47,151 nt of DNA from Thermoplasmata archaeon (GCA_003551065.1 PULU01000055.1:1-47151), one strand, 5' to 3'. Numbered from the stretch's first letter, positions 1 through 10,290 are shown. A program made the numbers and translations. Notes: generated from the letters alone by a model not told the origin.

Positions 1-903
1 TAATTCCTCTGAATCTAAAAGTGTATCTCCTTCGTAAAGTTCTATCTCCTGAGTTGCCTGTTCTTCTCCTAGGTTCTCTATCGAAGCTAGAACGTCCAGT
101 TCGTCTCCTTCTACCACTTCTATATCTGAACTATCTTCATCTATCGTTACTGCAAAATAATAAGGGGGCTCTTCCAAAGTTACCATCATTGAATTATTAT
201 CTGAAGGATATGGATAGTTTTGGCTTTCAGCACTAAGTAAAATTTCACTGCTATCATCATACTCTGCATCGTCTTCTATAGTTACATTAACTCCAATTTT
301 CTCGGTATCTTCCGACGGTACATCAATTTCATCAGCGACGTCTACAGAAAACTTTTCGGAATCGGAACTCGAGGCTATTAATGAGTAGGTATCATCATAT
401 TCACCATCATTAGTTACTTCATATTCATAAGTATAAGTGCCTATCTCTGTTTCTATCTGGTCTTCTGGTGCACTAACAGAAACGGGCATACCTGTAGAGA
501 ATTCAAGATCTACTCTCTCAGTTTGTCCTCCTTCAAATTCAATACCATCAGGATCCGTCTCTGATACCTCTATCCATTCCCCGTCTTCTTTTCTATAAAA
601 ATCAATAGGTTCCCCAATATCATCATTAGTCCCTTGTACATCAAGATGTCTTAATTCGTCTGGATTACCATAATATCCTGGTTGTTCAGTTGTTATATTT
701 CCACGAGCGACACCATCGATTCTAGCCTGAAGTTCAGTTTCTTCAGAAGCGTTGAATCCATTGATCGTCAATTCACCGTGAAATGAATCAGGTATTGGAG
801 GAATATCATCTGTGTTTTCTGCTAACACAGGCATATTAGCTATAGAAAATACCAAAACTATTGTTATCATCAAAACGCTTATTCTTTTTATTTGCACATT
901 CAT
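1..903 (-). CDS. Secreted CARDB/NEW3-type surface protein, N-terminal part (runs off the window)
   Basis: The reading frame is open from an ATG at 901-903 to the window edge, so only the first 301 residues are visible. Residues 1-28 form a signal peptide (MNVQIKRISVLMITIVLVFS core, cut probably after VLA). Next comes a small beta domain beginning HGELTINGFNASEETELQAR, a type common in archaeal surface proteins. A segment with VTNDGEYDDTYSL resembles NEW3/CARDB Ig-like folds, and another CARDB-like repeat starts near residue 275 (ASIENLGEEQATQEIELYEG). AAGGTG lies 6 nt before the ATG and fixes the start. The gene follows the giant protease on the same strand with a 51-bp gap that holds a T-run on this strand and a new TATA-like stretch, so it is probably transcribed separately. 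It is probably an extracellular structural or adhesive protein. No enzymatic motif is visible in this part. Confidence 0.85.
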   Translation of the reverse strand, partial: MNVQIKRISVLMITIVLVFSIANMPVLAENTDDIPPIPDSFHGELTINGFNASEETELQARIDGVARGNITTEQPGYYGNPDELRHLDVQGTNDDIGEPIDFYRKEDGEWIEVSETDPDGIEFEGGQTERVDLEFSTGMPVSVSAPEDQIETEIGTYTYEYEVTNDGEYDDTYSLIASSSDSEKFSVDVADEIDVPSEDTEKIGVNVTIEDDAEYDDSSEILLSAESQNYPYPSDNNSMMVTLEEPPYYFAVTIDEDSSDIEVVEGDELDVLASIENLGEEQATQEIELYEGDTLLDSEEL

Positions 904-934
904 GTTATACACCTTGTTTATTTAATAAAAATAT

Positions 935-943
935 AAAAAAAAA
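935..943 (-). terminator. Oligo-T terminator after the giant protease
   Basis: On the minus strand nine consecutive T residues lie 11 nt beyond the TAA stop (955-957) of the giant protease. Oligo-T tracts without a stem are the usual archaeal intrinsic termination signal. A TATA-like TTATTAAATA (919-928, minus) follows at once for the next gene. Confidence 0.5.
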
Positions 944-954
944 GGGTTTGGTAG

Positions 955-3900
955 TTATATTGTTCTTCCGGCCAGTGTTGCGTCTTCGTTCATGTATACC
1001 CAGTATCCTTGGTATGCATTGACGGTTATATCAGATATCTCTGGATCTACATGTGTGTATGTCCACGTTTCCATGTTGTAACCTGGGCTGTTGATTGTAC
1101 TCCATGAACCATCAACGCTTGCTAGGAAGCTTTCTATAGTGACTTCTGTTTCAACTGAGGTATCCATATTGGTGCCTACTAAATTCCAACCCTCTTGGAG
1201 TGTGGTCGTAGGTGGAACATCGGTTGCGCCAGGTTCTTCAAACGTTATGTCGATAGTGGTTGGTCTTTCTACGTCGACTAACATCGCTGTAAAGGTGTCG
1301 AATTCTCCTTCATCTACGAGATCGACTGGGTCAGCCCACTGCTGATTATTGAGATCCCAAGCGTGCCAGTTGACTATATGGTCTGTGTCGGCACTCTCGA
1401 TTAAAGACCAATCCTCATGTGGATTTCTCGGCAGTGAAACCATGTTCCAACCTTCAGTTAAAGTTATAATGTCTTCCTCATCAGTTAGTTCTCTCTCAAG
1501 TATATCCGTTCTTAGATTACCATCTTCGTCTTCAACTTCACCGTCAACAGGTCTGACTTCTAGTTCTCCTAGATCATCTTCAAGCACTGTTTGATCGAAT
1601 TCTACTGCAATAATGTTGTGGTCAGCGACATGACTGACATCAACTATCTCCAAATCCGTATCGCCGAATGTGAATTCAAGGTCATCTTCAGTTATTTCCT
1701 CTCCTTCGACATTTCTAACGTTATATCCAAACTCTATCATCGCAGTGTTCATTCCAGTTTGGGCTTCAAAGTTGAGTATGTGTGGATTAGCATAGAGTTC
1801 GATAGTGTCTTCGTCTTCATTGCCCCACTGATCGGTAACGGTCAGTGTCACATCGTAGGATCCCACATGCTCAGGTGTGAAATCAACTTCCATACCAAAG
1901 AGTTCTGTAACCTCTCCTGTTGGATCCTCTATAGTCCAATTGTAGTATTCTAACTGACCTTCTTCAAGTTCATGACCAGATTCATTAGCATTGAGTGTAA
2001 CTTCCAATCCTCTCCAAGCTTCTATATCTTCTCCAGCGTGTGCAATCGGGTTCATTGTATCCAAGTAGAAGTTCCATCCCATCTCGTCTAGCACCGGATC
2101 ACTAACATGTATGACAGCATTTGCGAACATCTGGTTTGCTTCTTCTGTCCAGCCAGGATCGTTGGCTTCGCCGAAGAAACCGATTCCCTTAGCAGGTAGT
2201 AACACTTCGTTCAGATCATCGTTGACACCGACAGCTGGTCCTTCGAATCCTCCGCCGTAATCCTTTTCTGCAAGGATCTCACCGGAATAATCATCGAATA
2301 TAGAACCCCAATTTGTAGTACCGTCGAACATCAAGACATTGTCTCCTGCTTCACCAACATCCTCGAATATCGGATGATCCTCAAGTATTTCTAGGTGTTG
2401 TGGTGGATCCGTACCCAAACTCTCATCATCTCTGAAGCCAGGATCGTTTCTCACATTGTTAAGTCTGTAAACTCCGTCGGAATATGCTTCAGCTGTACCT
2501 CCTTGATTCGTATCAAGATATACAACACCTTGATCATCGTCTTTTTCTTCAAGGAAGTCTTCGGCTAATGTATCCGAACCAAATCTCTGAATCACGAAAC
2601 TGTCATAGTTCTCCATCTCATCAAGCAGTTCGTCAGCTTCAAGTGTATCTACGTTGAACTCGTCTTCTGGTAGATAATCCTCAAGTTTGTATTCAACTTC
2701 GTTCTCCTGCCAATTTTCTTCGTCGACGACTGCAACATTGATTTCACTGCCCATCAACTGTTCTTCAGTTAATTCATATTCGGATTGATCCGGACTTGCC
2801 GGAACTTCAACATGTGCTTCTAAGCCCCATGCAGAGTAAACCATCAGATCTGGTAAAGTATCCCAATCACCAGGTTCGTGTGGATCATCAAAGTTGATCC
2901 AACCTCCGTCGTTTACATCTGGATCGATTGTTCCGAATGTGAATTCATCATCCTCGGCCGGATCGTCTATTTCAATAACGATCCAATAATGGCCTGGATC
3001 TTCTATCTCAACAGACTCTGTAAGTTCGAGTTCTGCCCAAGTTTCACCGCCTACTGGTGTGTATTCTTCTGAGGATGCGATCCATTCTCCTGGTGCACCA
3101 CCATCATCTTCAGCTACATGAGCTTGGACGTGATTCGCAGCAGGATCGTAATCGAAGTATGCAACTTCAGATATGAATCCACCAACATCGTCTGAGAGGT
3201 CCAATATCATTCCACCGTACCAGACTTGTGGATTTGCCGCAGCTAATGCGTTATCTGCTTCGTCGGGTCTATGATCACCTTCGTACAACCAACGCCATTC
3301 ACCTTCTAGATCTCCATCGTATTCGAAGTGTGCTGTTATCTCTTTATCGTCGTCCATTATCACCGTTATCTCTTCTTCAGTTCCTTCGTAATCTCCAGTC
3401 CATTCCATGAATTCCCAATCTTCCTCTGGTATTGCCTCTAGTTCTACTTCTTCGTTTTCAAGGTAATTGGCTTCCTCTGGATAAATTTCGACTGTTCCGT
3501 CTCCTACTACGTTAACATCTAGAGTGTACTGCTCAGGGTTGATACTACCGATGTTGTAGTGCTCATAAGAAACTACTACGTACCAGTAATGATCTCTACC
3601 TCTGTCTTCAGTCTCAAATTCTCTTGTTGCTTCGAGAGTTGTATCCTCAGTAACTCCTGTGAACTCCTCTATCAGGTCATGAGTACCACCGTCAAAAAAT
3701 TCAACATGTAAGTCTTCTTCGTTCTGAGTGAAAATGTCGACTGAAAGCGTCTGCTCTAGATCTATAACTTCTTCACCGGGTTCTGGAGTTGGATTATCAG
3801 CATACGGAACTTCCATTTCTGATACTGAATCCTCATTCATCTCCATATTTTCGACTCTATCGACTGTTCTTACGACGTAGTTCCACAGCTCTCCATCGCT

Positions 3901-6900
3901 TGCCATACCTTCATCGATATAGCTGTATTCATCTAGTCCTTCTGCTTCAACAGTATCGATCATAGTGCTTTCGTCCCATGGACCATCTTCAGATTCGCTT
4001 CTGTAGATAACGTAATGTGAAGCATCATCAGCCCCAGCACCATCATCAGCAGAAGCATCCCATGTTAGCTCGTTACCGGTCACATCCCAAACATCATCGT
4101 CCCAATCAACTGAAAGGTTCTCAATTTGTTCAGGTGCTTCAGTATTTATGTCAGCGGAATCACTCTTCCATACAGGTTCTGGTGTATAAACAGTGAATTC
4201 CCAATCTTCTGAGGTGCCAGTTTCGATTCCATCGTCAACTTCTACATACCACTCGTAAGTAGTATCTGTTTCAAGTAGTGGGAAGAATCCAACAATAGAT
4301 TCTCCATTACCTATTCCAGATTGTGTATGATTGGCTACTTCATCTCCATCTTGATCTAAGATGTAGATAGTCGCCTCGGCGGCTAGATTATGATGAACCT
4401 CTACAGTCGCGTTCAGAACAGGACTGTGTGTTACATCTTCCTGGCCATCAAATGGCTCTGGATCAACTGCGGTAGGTGTGAAATGTTCTCCGACAAAGAA
4501 TCTCTCCTGGAACTCAGTGTTATCTGGGTTAATATCCTCATCATTTAGTGTTTCCATAGTCAAAAGATAGTCACTTGGATATTCTTCTGGAGTCCAATCT
4601 TCGAAATTCAACTCTGTCTGTTCTCCAACATCCAATTGGTCTATCATCATTTCATCATCGTATTCTTCCTCTGTATACTCGTTGGTGATTTCAACATCAT
4701 CTATAGTCCATCGATCATCCTCAAGAGCTTCTTTAGTGTAGAATTCCCAACCGATCATCACTTCCTCTTCTTCAGATGCCCATCTCGTTATATCGTAGGA
4801 GATTTGACCATCAGTGACATTGCTTCCTATTCTCCTGGATGTCTCTCCACCGTCGGTAGATATGAGTAAAGATCTCTCGTTTTCTCCTTCAACTTCAGAG
4901 TAGAATTCGAGCATGACTCTATGTTCACCTAAGCTACTGTCTGCTATTTCGGTCCATAAAACATCATGTTCATGGTCGTCAACAGCATTAACTTCCATGG
5001 TTTCAGTATCCTCATTCCATTCCCATGTATTATCGTTCTCATCTTTATCCTCTACAGTCCAATCTGCTGGGAGACCGTCAGAGAAATCTTCATCAATAGC
5101 TACATCTTCAAGAATCGGTTCGATAGTCATCTCAACAGGGATATCGGTAACTTCTCGATTTCCTAGATTGGTGACTGTACCGATCACTTCTTCCTCATAT
5201 TGGAAAATCGGTTCTTGAGGAGCATCGATACTGGTCGCTTCTAGATCGATAAGTATCTCTTCTACGTTCACCGGCCTTTCTATCGTTGAAGTTTCTGGGA
5301 AATCCTCTTCTGGATGATCTGCCGTCACATTGATCATGTATTCGCCTGTTTCTGAAGGTGTCCAATCCTCTAACTGAGCCGTGACTGTTTCACCGATATC
5401 TATATCGATCTCGACTGCATCTTCGTATTCTGTTATCCAATAGAAAATATCTACCTCAAATATATCCCAATTACAGAATGTTCCCATGTCTTCATCATCA
5501 TCACTGTGCCAAACGAAAGCTATCTGAACTTCATCTTCACCGTCAGCGTGTGCTGAGAGATCGAACTGTTGCTCACCATCGTCATCGTCTTCTTCGTTCC
5601 ATTCTTCTACAAGTTCCCATTCATCTCCATCATTTGTGACCAATAACTCAGCAGTAAATTGTGGATCAGAAAAGCTACTGCCGATTGTATGATCTATCTC
5701 AAGTGTTGTGCTTTCAGCTTCACTAGCATCTATCACTGGGGATATCAACCATTCCTCTTGTACGAATTCCCGGCTCACATCTACTGTAGCCATGTGATCT
5801 CCAGCAAATGTTTCATCCCAGTGCCAGGTCTCTGGTTCATCGCCTTCTCCATCTATAGTCCAATCGTCTGGAATCTCGTCTTCGAAATCCTCGTAAAAGA
5901 TATCATCGCCCATCACTATTTCAGCTTCGACTGGGACATCCTCTACATCAAAGTGACCCTCATTGATCAGATCTGCAGTCACAGGTTGTTCTTCATCCCA
6001 TGCATACTCCTCTGGTGAGGTGATCTCATCTACGACTATGTCAGTGTAAGAGTAAACTTCAAATTCCTCACTAGCATAGTCATTGTCTGGGTTTTCGTCA
6101 GTGTCTAGGTCTGTTTCGATTTCAACAATGTAATCTCCTTCAGAATCCTCGCCGGGCGTCCAGCTCTCAAAGGATATTTCCTTGAATTCTTGGATGTCCA
6201 ATTCAGCAGTTACCGTATCGGAATAAACTTCGTCTCCATCGATTTCTTCGATAGTCGCATGAACATCGAATTCCTCTTGGTAGGTACCGAAGTTTTCGAT
6301 CTCCGCTACAACGTCAGTTTCTAATATGGAAGTCTCATCAACAGGTGATATGACTTCATTGACACCAACGTCATGTTCGTTTTCAACGGTTATGTATTGA
6401 GTTGTATAATCATTTTCTGGATTCTCGTCATCTTCAAGTAAAGTTGTAGAATTTAAGAGATACTCTCCTGTTTCTGATGGATTCCAATCATCAAATTCTA
6501 CTGTTACGTGTTGTCCTTCGGCGATATGTATGGTTGTTTCATCTTCGTATTCTGTTTCTTCTGTGTCCAGATCGATGATCGTCGTCTCGACCGGCACGTA
6601 CATCTGATCATGTTCACCAAAGTTGTGGACGTTGACTTCAACCGAATGTTCGGTTTCACTGTTGACCCTTTCTTGAGGCGAAAGTACTTCAGTAACTCCG
6701 ACATCGTTTCCTAATCGTCCAGATACGAATTCGACCGAATTCGCCAATAGGGTCCAAGATTCTTCTGTCCATTCTGGATCGTCTGGTTCTACGAAGAAAT
6801 CAATACTCATCGCTGGGTACAGAATCTCATTTGCGTCTTCATCGATTCCAAATCCTTGACCAACGTCAGCTCCTTCATCATAACTCACTTCTGCGAGGTC

Positions 6901-9900
6901 TTCGCCAGAATAATCATGATAATGTGATCCGTAAACGATCCCTGTATCATCAAGGATACTGACAACATCACCAGCTTCACCGATATCTTCAAACACTTCA
7001 TGATCCTCGTAAATCTCTAGCTCGATAGGGCCGTTTGAAGAAGCTCCCCACCATTCAGCTGGGTCGTTTCTAACGTTATGTAATCTCGTTACAGCGTCAC
7101 CGTATCCTTCTGCAGTGAAACCTTCATATGAATCTAAGTACACTACACCCTGGTCATCATCTAATTCAGCAAGGAAATCTTCAGCTAAATCGTCACTACC
7201 AAATCTCCAAGGTACGAATCCTTCATAATTCTCCATTTCGTCAATTAGTTCATCAGCAGTCAGAGTGTCAACAGTGAACTCTTCAGAAAGATATTCTTCT
7301 AATTCTGATGCTATTACTCCTTCAAAGTAGTCAGTTTCATCGATCACGGCTATTTTGCTCTCAGCATAGAGACCTTCATTAGTCGATCCAAAGAGATCCT
7401 CATCTTCATCTTCATCTTCGTCTTCAGGAAGTCCAGGATCCTCATCTAAGTACCAAGCAGTTATCTCTCCGTCATGTTCAACGTAAAGGGCATCGTCGTT
7501 TTCATCATCTTCGGTAAGTTGGACTTGACCGTGGAAGAGACCTTCTTCTTCTTCACTTTCGATCAGTTCAACAGTGTAATTCCCTAGTTCATCTCCTTCT
7601 GCGTTAACACTAGAAACATTGATGTCATGAGTACCTTCTCCTTCAAGGATGATATCATTTAATGTGATGTTTGCAACATCTTCACCAGCATATTCGTCTT
7701 CTTCTATCATGATCTCTCCGTCTTTGTCTGGGATATCAACATGCAAGTCAGAAGGCACATTATAAGCAGTAAGTGCATAATCCTGATTAGCTTCTCCGTC
7801 ATTGTTAGAATCTTCAGGTATATTAGTACCAATAACCCTAACAGTATAACTGCCAGATTCTAACTGATCAGGATGGATGTAAACATTCTGAACATTGTTT
7901 ACTTCATCCCAGCCATCATCACTATAGTCAAAGTCTGCCATAACTTCTGCATCAGGGTGAGTAAAACCATCATCACTGACTCCATCACCGGAAAGGTCGA
8001 ATGCATTTCCTCTGATGAGCTCTCCACCTGGTGTTTCCACTTCAAGATCTAAATTATTCTTCAGTGTAGGAGTGCCTCCAGCACTGTCACCTTCGAGAGC
8101 GTTTTTATCAGTCCATGTAAGCGTTATCTTCAATGGTTCATCTTCGTCTTGATGGTTTATATCATATTCATCTACTTCACCGGTAGTCAAAAGTGATTCC
8201 TGATCTTCGAATTGGAAACCGATTGGATCATCTATAGGATATTCCAGCTTGGAAATATCAGGAACTCCCCAACCTTCGTCCCTATTCGGTATATGATCGG
8301 TATCACCTATCTCAGGGTCCATCTCATTAGCCGTATTGATAAGTATGGATTTTACCATCGCTGGACTTGGTGTTTCATCGTAATTTTGTTCGTACCAGTC
8401 AACTACTAGTGTTGCAGCACCAGCCACTAAAGGATTACCAAATGAAGTACCACTTGCTGCTACGTAACCACCACCGTCTAACGGTGTGTTCTGGGATAAT
8501 ACACTCTCGGATGGAGCGATAACATCTGGTTTAACACGGTTATCTTCAGTCCATCCTCTCGAACTTGCTCCATACATCAATTCAGGATTTTCATACCCTA
8601 AACCTGGGTTGTATGGTTGGTTACCTCCAACAGTGATAACATTCTTAGCATTTCCTGGACTACCTGTTTCCTGACTATAATCACCACGACCTCCATCATT
8701 TCCTGCTGAAACAGTTACGACCATAGGTCTGTTTTCGTCAGTATCTCTATCTGCGTCTCTTACAGCCTGATCAAAGATTTCATCCGTATCTACGTATTCA
8801 CCCATGGTTCCAGCTCCCCACGAATTACTATGGATGTATGCATCAGAACGTTGAGCTGGTTCCTCTACAATTGGGTAGTACTCTGAAGGAATGAATCCGC
8901 CACCATCGTCAAATATTTTTGTACCAAATATTTCTGACTCGTATGCTAGACCTTGACCCATATAATAAGGCATATCTCCGTCTTCAAACTCATCCCATGT
9001 CTCTCCAGTGCCGCGGTGTGTATCTCCAGTTACAAGACCAGTACAAGCTGTTCCGTGATAATGGCCATCTTGCCACTCATCTTCTTGTCCAAATCCGTAT
9101 CCACCGATAACTCTATCTGTGAAATCCTCTACACCGGCATCACCGACGGTTCCGTCTCCGACACCTGTATCTGCCGTAGTTATCGTTACGCCTTCTCCAG
9201 AATAGCCTAATTGATTTAGGTACGCACCATAATCTCCGTGCTGTCTGTATGGTTCTTGTGGATCTCCCTGACGTGGTGGAGGTGTAAGATCCTCATTGGT
9301 TGGATATTCATCATCCATAAACCATTGACCACCACCTATCAATTGGATATCCATCTCAGCATACAATTCGGGTTCAATATATGGTGAGATATGATAAACA
9401 TCAGAATCCATTGCAAGCTTTTCTAATTCTTCTATAGATCTTGCAGTTATTGTCAACCTGTATCCGTTATCTTGTAAGTTTTCAGCACCCAAAATATTCA
9501 AATCGGAATCGATCGTATTCAAAGTTGTCTCATCAAAACCGGGTGTTAGTCTTACATTAACAGGCATATCAAGTTCGAGTGCTTCATCTAACTGATGATG
9601 TAGCTTAAATTCAGGTTGATAAACACCTACCCATTCAACGAACTCGAAACTCTCGATATTTTTCGCTTGTTCTGGTGTCATAACTACTTCATAAGCATAG
9701 TTCGGCTGATAGTTTATAATATCTGCACCAGTGTCCTCTATTTCCGTTCTCCACTCTGGATTTACAGGACCTATCATGTCGATGATATATAGTCCTTCAG
9801 TTCCAGGTTCATATTCATCTATCATGAGCTCAGAGTCCAATTCAGGAATATCCATACTTGTATCGATACTACTTGTATCGATGGTATTTCCCTTTATGCT

Positions 9901-10209
9901 GAGTTCATTTCTATTGTCTAATCTTTTGGTATCATACTGTAATTCTAATTCCTCGACTCCTCTCGATGTTGTTCTGAGCAAAACGTTTTGCCCATAGTGG
10001 TCTATGATCTCTCCATATTCTTCTAAAACTTCTAGATCCTGGTCACTATCCAATCGGACCATAACCACTCTTTCTCCATCGCTAGCAGTTTCAAAAAGGG
10101 CAGCCTCGGAATCGTCACTCATCAGCAACATCGCAGGGATGGCTGAGCCGATCACTAGTATCACCGCAATCAACAAAACAGAAAGTACTTTTCTTCGTTT
10201 TTTTTCCAT
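955..10209 (-). CDS. Giant secreted multidomain subtilase (S8) with CARDB, jelly-roll, FN3 and PKD domains
   Basis: A 3084-residue extracellular serine protease. Residues 1-37 form a signal sequence and about 40-290 a long propeptide region. The subtilase domain (about 335-670) has Asp347 (TTADTGVGDG), His385 (HYHGTACTG), an oxyanion Asn near 505 (VSAGNDGG) and Ser589 (GTSFGNPLVAG), so it looks active. A beta-sandwich follows (about 675-800). Then come a DUF4350-like alpha/beta domain (about 955-1160), CARDB repeats (about 1170-1900) carrying two inserted MAM/choice-of-anchor-J-like domains (about 1437-1590 and 1702-1850), an Ig-like domain (about 1910-2015), FN3 (about 2027-2137), an InlB-type repeat (about 2224-2294), a beta domain (about 2300-2474), a second DUF4350-like domain (about 2486-2707), PKD (about 2724-2810), and two C-terminal GWNMVSLP/GWNLVG repeats (2913-3084). 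No C-terminal membrane helix is seen. GAGG precedes the ATG. Catalytic assignment is firm; boundaries and the smaller domain names are by eye. Confidence 0.93.
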   Translation of the reverse strand: MEKKRRKVLSVLLIAVILVIGSAIPAMLLMSDDSEAALFETASDGERVVMVRLDSDQDLEVLEEYGEIIDHYGQNVLLRTTSRGVEELELQYDTKRLDNRNELSIKGNTIDTSSIDTSMDIPELDSELMIDEYEPGTEGLYIIDMIGPVNPEWRTEIEDTGADIINYQPNYAYEVVMTPEQAKNIESFEFVEWVGVYQPEFKLHHQLDEALELDMPVNVRLTPGFDETTLNTIDSDLNILGAENLQDNGYRLTITARSIEELEKLAMDSDVYHISPYIEPELYAEMDIQLIGGGQWFMDDEYPTNEDLTPPPRQGDPQEPYRQHGDYGAYLNQLGYSGEGVTITTADTGVGDGTVGDAGVEDFTDRVIGGYGFGQEDEWQDGHYHGTACTGLVTGDTHRGTGETWDEFEDGDMPYYMGQGLAYESEIFGTKIFDDGGGFIPSEYYPIVEEPAQRSDAYIHSNSWGAGTMGEYVDTDEIFDQAVRDADRDTDENRPMVVTVSAGNDGGRGDYSQETGSPGNAKNVITVGGNQPYNPGLGYENPELMYGASSRGWTEDNRVKPDVIAPSESVLSQNTPLDGGGYVAASGTSFGNPLVAGAATLVVDWYEQNYDETPSPAMVKSILINTANEMDPEIGDTDHIPNRDEGWGVPDISKLEYPIDDPIGFQFEDQESLLTTGEVDEYDINHQDEDEPLKITLTWTDKNALEGDSAGGTPTLKNNLDLEVETPGGELIRGNAFDLSGDGVSDDGFTHPDAEVMADFDYSDDGWDEVNNVQNVYIHPDQLESGSYTVRVIGTNIPEDSNNDGEANQDYALTAYNVPSDLHVDIPDKDGEIMIEEDEYAGEDVANITLNDIILEGEGTHDINVSSVNAEGDELGNYTVELIESEEEEGLFHGQVQLTEDDENDDALYVEHDGEITAWYLDEDPGLPEDEDEDEDEDLFGSTNEGLYAESKIAVIDETDYFEGVIASELEEYLSEEFTVDTLTADELIDEMENYEGFVPWRFGSDDLAEDFLAELDDDQGVVYLDSYEGFTAEGYGDAVTRLHNVRNDPAEWWGASSNGPIELEIYEDHEVFEDIGEAGDVVSILDDTGIVYGSHYHDYSGEDLAEVSYDEGADVGQGFGIDEDANEILYPAMSIDFFVEPDDPEWTEESWTLLANSVEFVSGRLGNDVGVTEVLSPQERVNSETEHSVEVNVHNFGEHDQMYVPVETTIIDLDTEETEYEDETTIHIAEGQHVTVEFDDWNPSETGEYLLNSTTLLEDDENPENDYTTQYITVENEHDVGVNEVISPVDETSILETDVVAEIENFGTYQEEFDVHATIEEIDGDEVYSDTVTAELDIQEFKEISFESWTPGEDSEGDYIVEIETDLDTDENPDNDYASEEFEVYSYTDIVVDEITSPEEYAWDEEQPVTADLINEGHFDVEDVPVEAEIVMGDDIFYEDFEDEIPDDWTIDGEGDEPETWHWDETFAGDHMATVDVSREFVQEEWLISPVIDASEAESTTLEIDHTIGSSFSDPQFTAELLVTNDGDEWELVEEWNEEDDDDGEQQFDLSAHADGEDEVQIAFVWHSDDDEDMGTFCNWDIFEVDIFYWITEYEDAVEIDIDIGETVTAQLEDWTPSETGEYMINVTADHPEEDFPETSTIERPVNVEEILIDLEATSIDAPQEPIFQYEEEVIGTVTNLGNREVTDIPVEMTIEPILEDVAIDEDFSDGLPADWTVEDKDENDNTWEWNEDTETMEVNAVDDHEHDVLWTEIADSSLGEHRVMLEFYSEVEGENERSLLISTDGGETSRRIGSNVTDGQISYDITRWASEEEEVMIGWEFYTKEALEDDRWTIDDVEITNEYTEEEYDDEMMIDQLDVGEQTELNFEDWTPEEYPSDYLLTMETLNDEDINPDNTEFQERFFVGEHFTPTAVDPEPFDGQEDVTHSPVLNATVEVHHNLAAEATIYILDQDGDEVANHTQSGIGNGESIVGFFPLLETDTTYEWYVEVDDGIETGTSEDWEFTVYTPEPVWKSDSADINTEAPEQIENLSVDWDDDVWDVTGNELTWDASADDGAGADDASHYVIYRSESEDGPWDESTMIDTVEAEGLDEYSYIDEGMASDGELWNYVVRTVDRVENMEMNEDSVSEMEVPYADNPTPEPGEEVIDLEQTLSVDIFTQNEEDLHVEFFDGGTHDLIEEFTGVTEDTTLEATREFETEDRGRDHYWYVVVSYEHYNIGSINPEQYTLDVNVVGDGTVEIYPEEANYLENEEVELEAIPEEDWEFMEWTGDYEGTEEEITVIMDDDKEITAHFEYDGDLEGEWRWLYEGDHRPDEADNALAAANPQVWYGGMILDLSDDVGGFISEVAYFDYDPAANHVQAHVAEDDGGAPGEWIASSEEYTPVGGETWAELELTESVEIEDPGHYWIVIEIDDPAEDDEFTFGTIDPDVNDGGWINFDDPHEPGDWDTLPDLMVYSAWGLEAHVEVPASPDQSEYELTEEQLMGSEINVAVVDEENWQENEVEYKLEDYLPEDEFNVDTLEADELLDEMENYDSFVIQRFGSDTLAEDFLEEKDDDQGVVYLDTNQGGTAEAYSDGVYRLNNVRNDPGFRDDESLGTDPPQHLEILEDHPIFEDVGEAGDNVLMFDGTTNWGSIFDDYSGEILAEKDYGGGFEGPAVGVNDDLNEVLLPAKGIGFFGEANDPGWTEEANQMFANAVIHVSDPVLDEMGWNFYLDTMNPIAHAGEDIEAWRGLEVTLNANESGHELEEGQLEYYNWTIEDPTGEVTELFGMEVDFTPEHVGSYDVTLTVTDQWGNEDEDTIELYANPHILNFEAQTGMNTAMIEFGYNVRNVEGEEITEDDLEFTFGDTDLEIVDVSHVADHNIIAVEFDQTVLEDDLGELEVRPVDGEVEDEDGNLRTDILERELTDEEDIITLTEGWNMVSLPRNPHEDWSLIESADTDHIVNWHAWDLNNQQWADPVDLVDEGEFDTFTAMLVDVERPTTIDITFEEPGATDVPPTTTLQEGWNLVGTNMDTSVETEVTIESFLASVDGSWSTINSPGYNMETWTYTHVDPEISDITVNAYQGYWVYMNEDATLAGRTI

Positions 10210-10261
10210 TTTTTAAAACCTCTTTTTGCTAACTTTATTGCAGATATTTCGACCTAATCTT

Positions 10262-10273
10262 AACATATATACC
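10262..10273 (-). promoter_or_regulatory. TATA box of the giant protease
   Basis: GGTATATATGTT reads on the minus strand. A start of transcription about 26 nt downstream (near 10240) would give a leader of about 30 nt containing the GAGG ribosome-binding site. Confidence 0.5.
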
Positions 10274-10278
10274 TCACT

Positions 10279-10290
10279 CTTACATGTAAG
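10279..10290. promoter_or_regulatory. 12-bp perfect palindrome upstream of the protease TATA box
   Basis: CTTACATGTAAG is a perfect palindrome lying about 6 bp upstream of the protease TATA element, the usual place for an archaeal activator or BRE-proximal site. That it binds a regulator is inference. Confidence 0.35.

Noticed and set aside
955-10209. Many open frames on the opposite strand of the giant protease
   Set aside because: They are short shadows rich in Ser and Ile produced by the repetitive acidic codons of the real gene, with no start signals or protein motifs.
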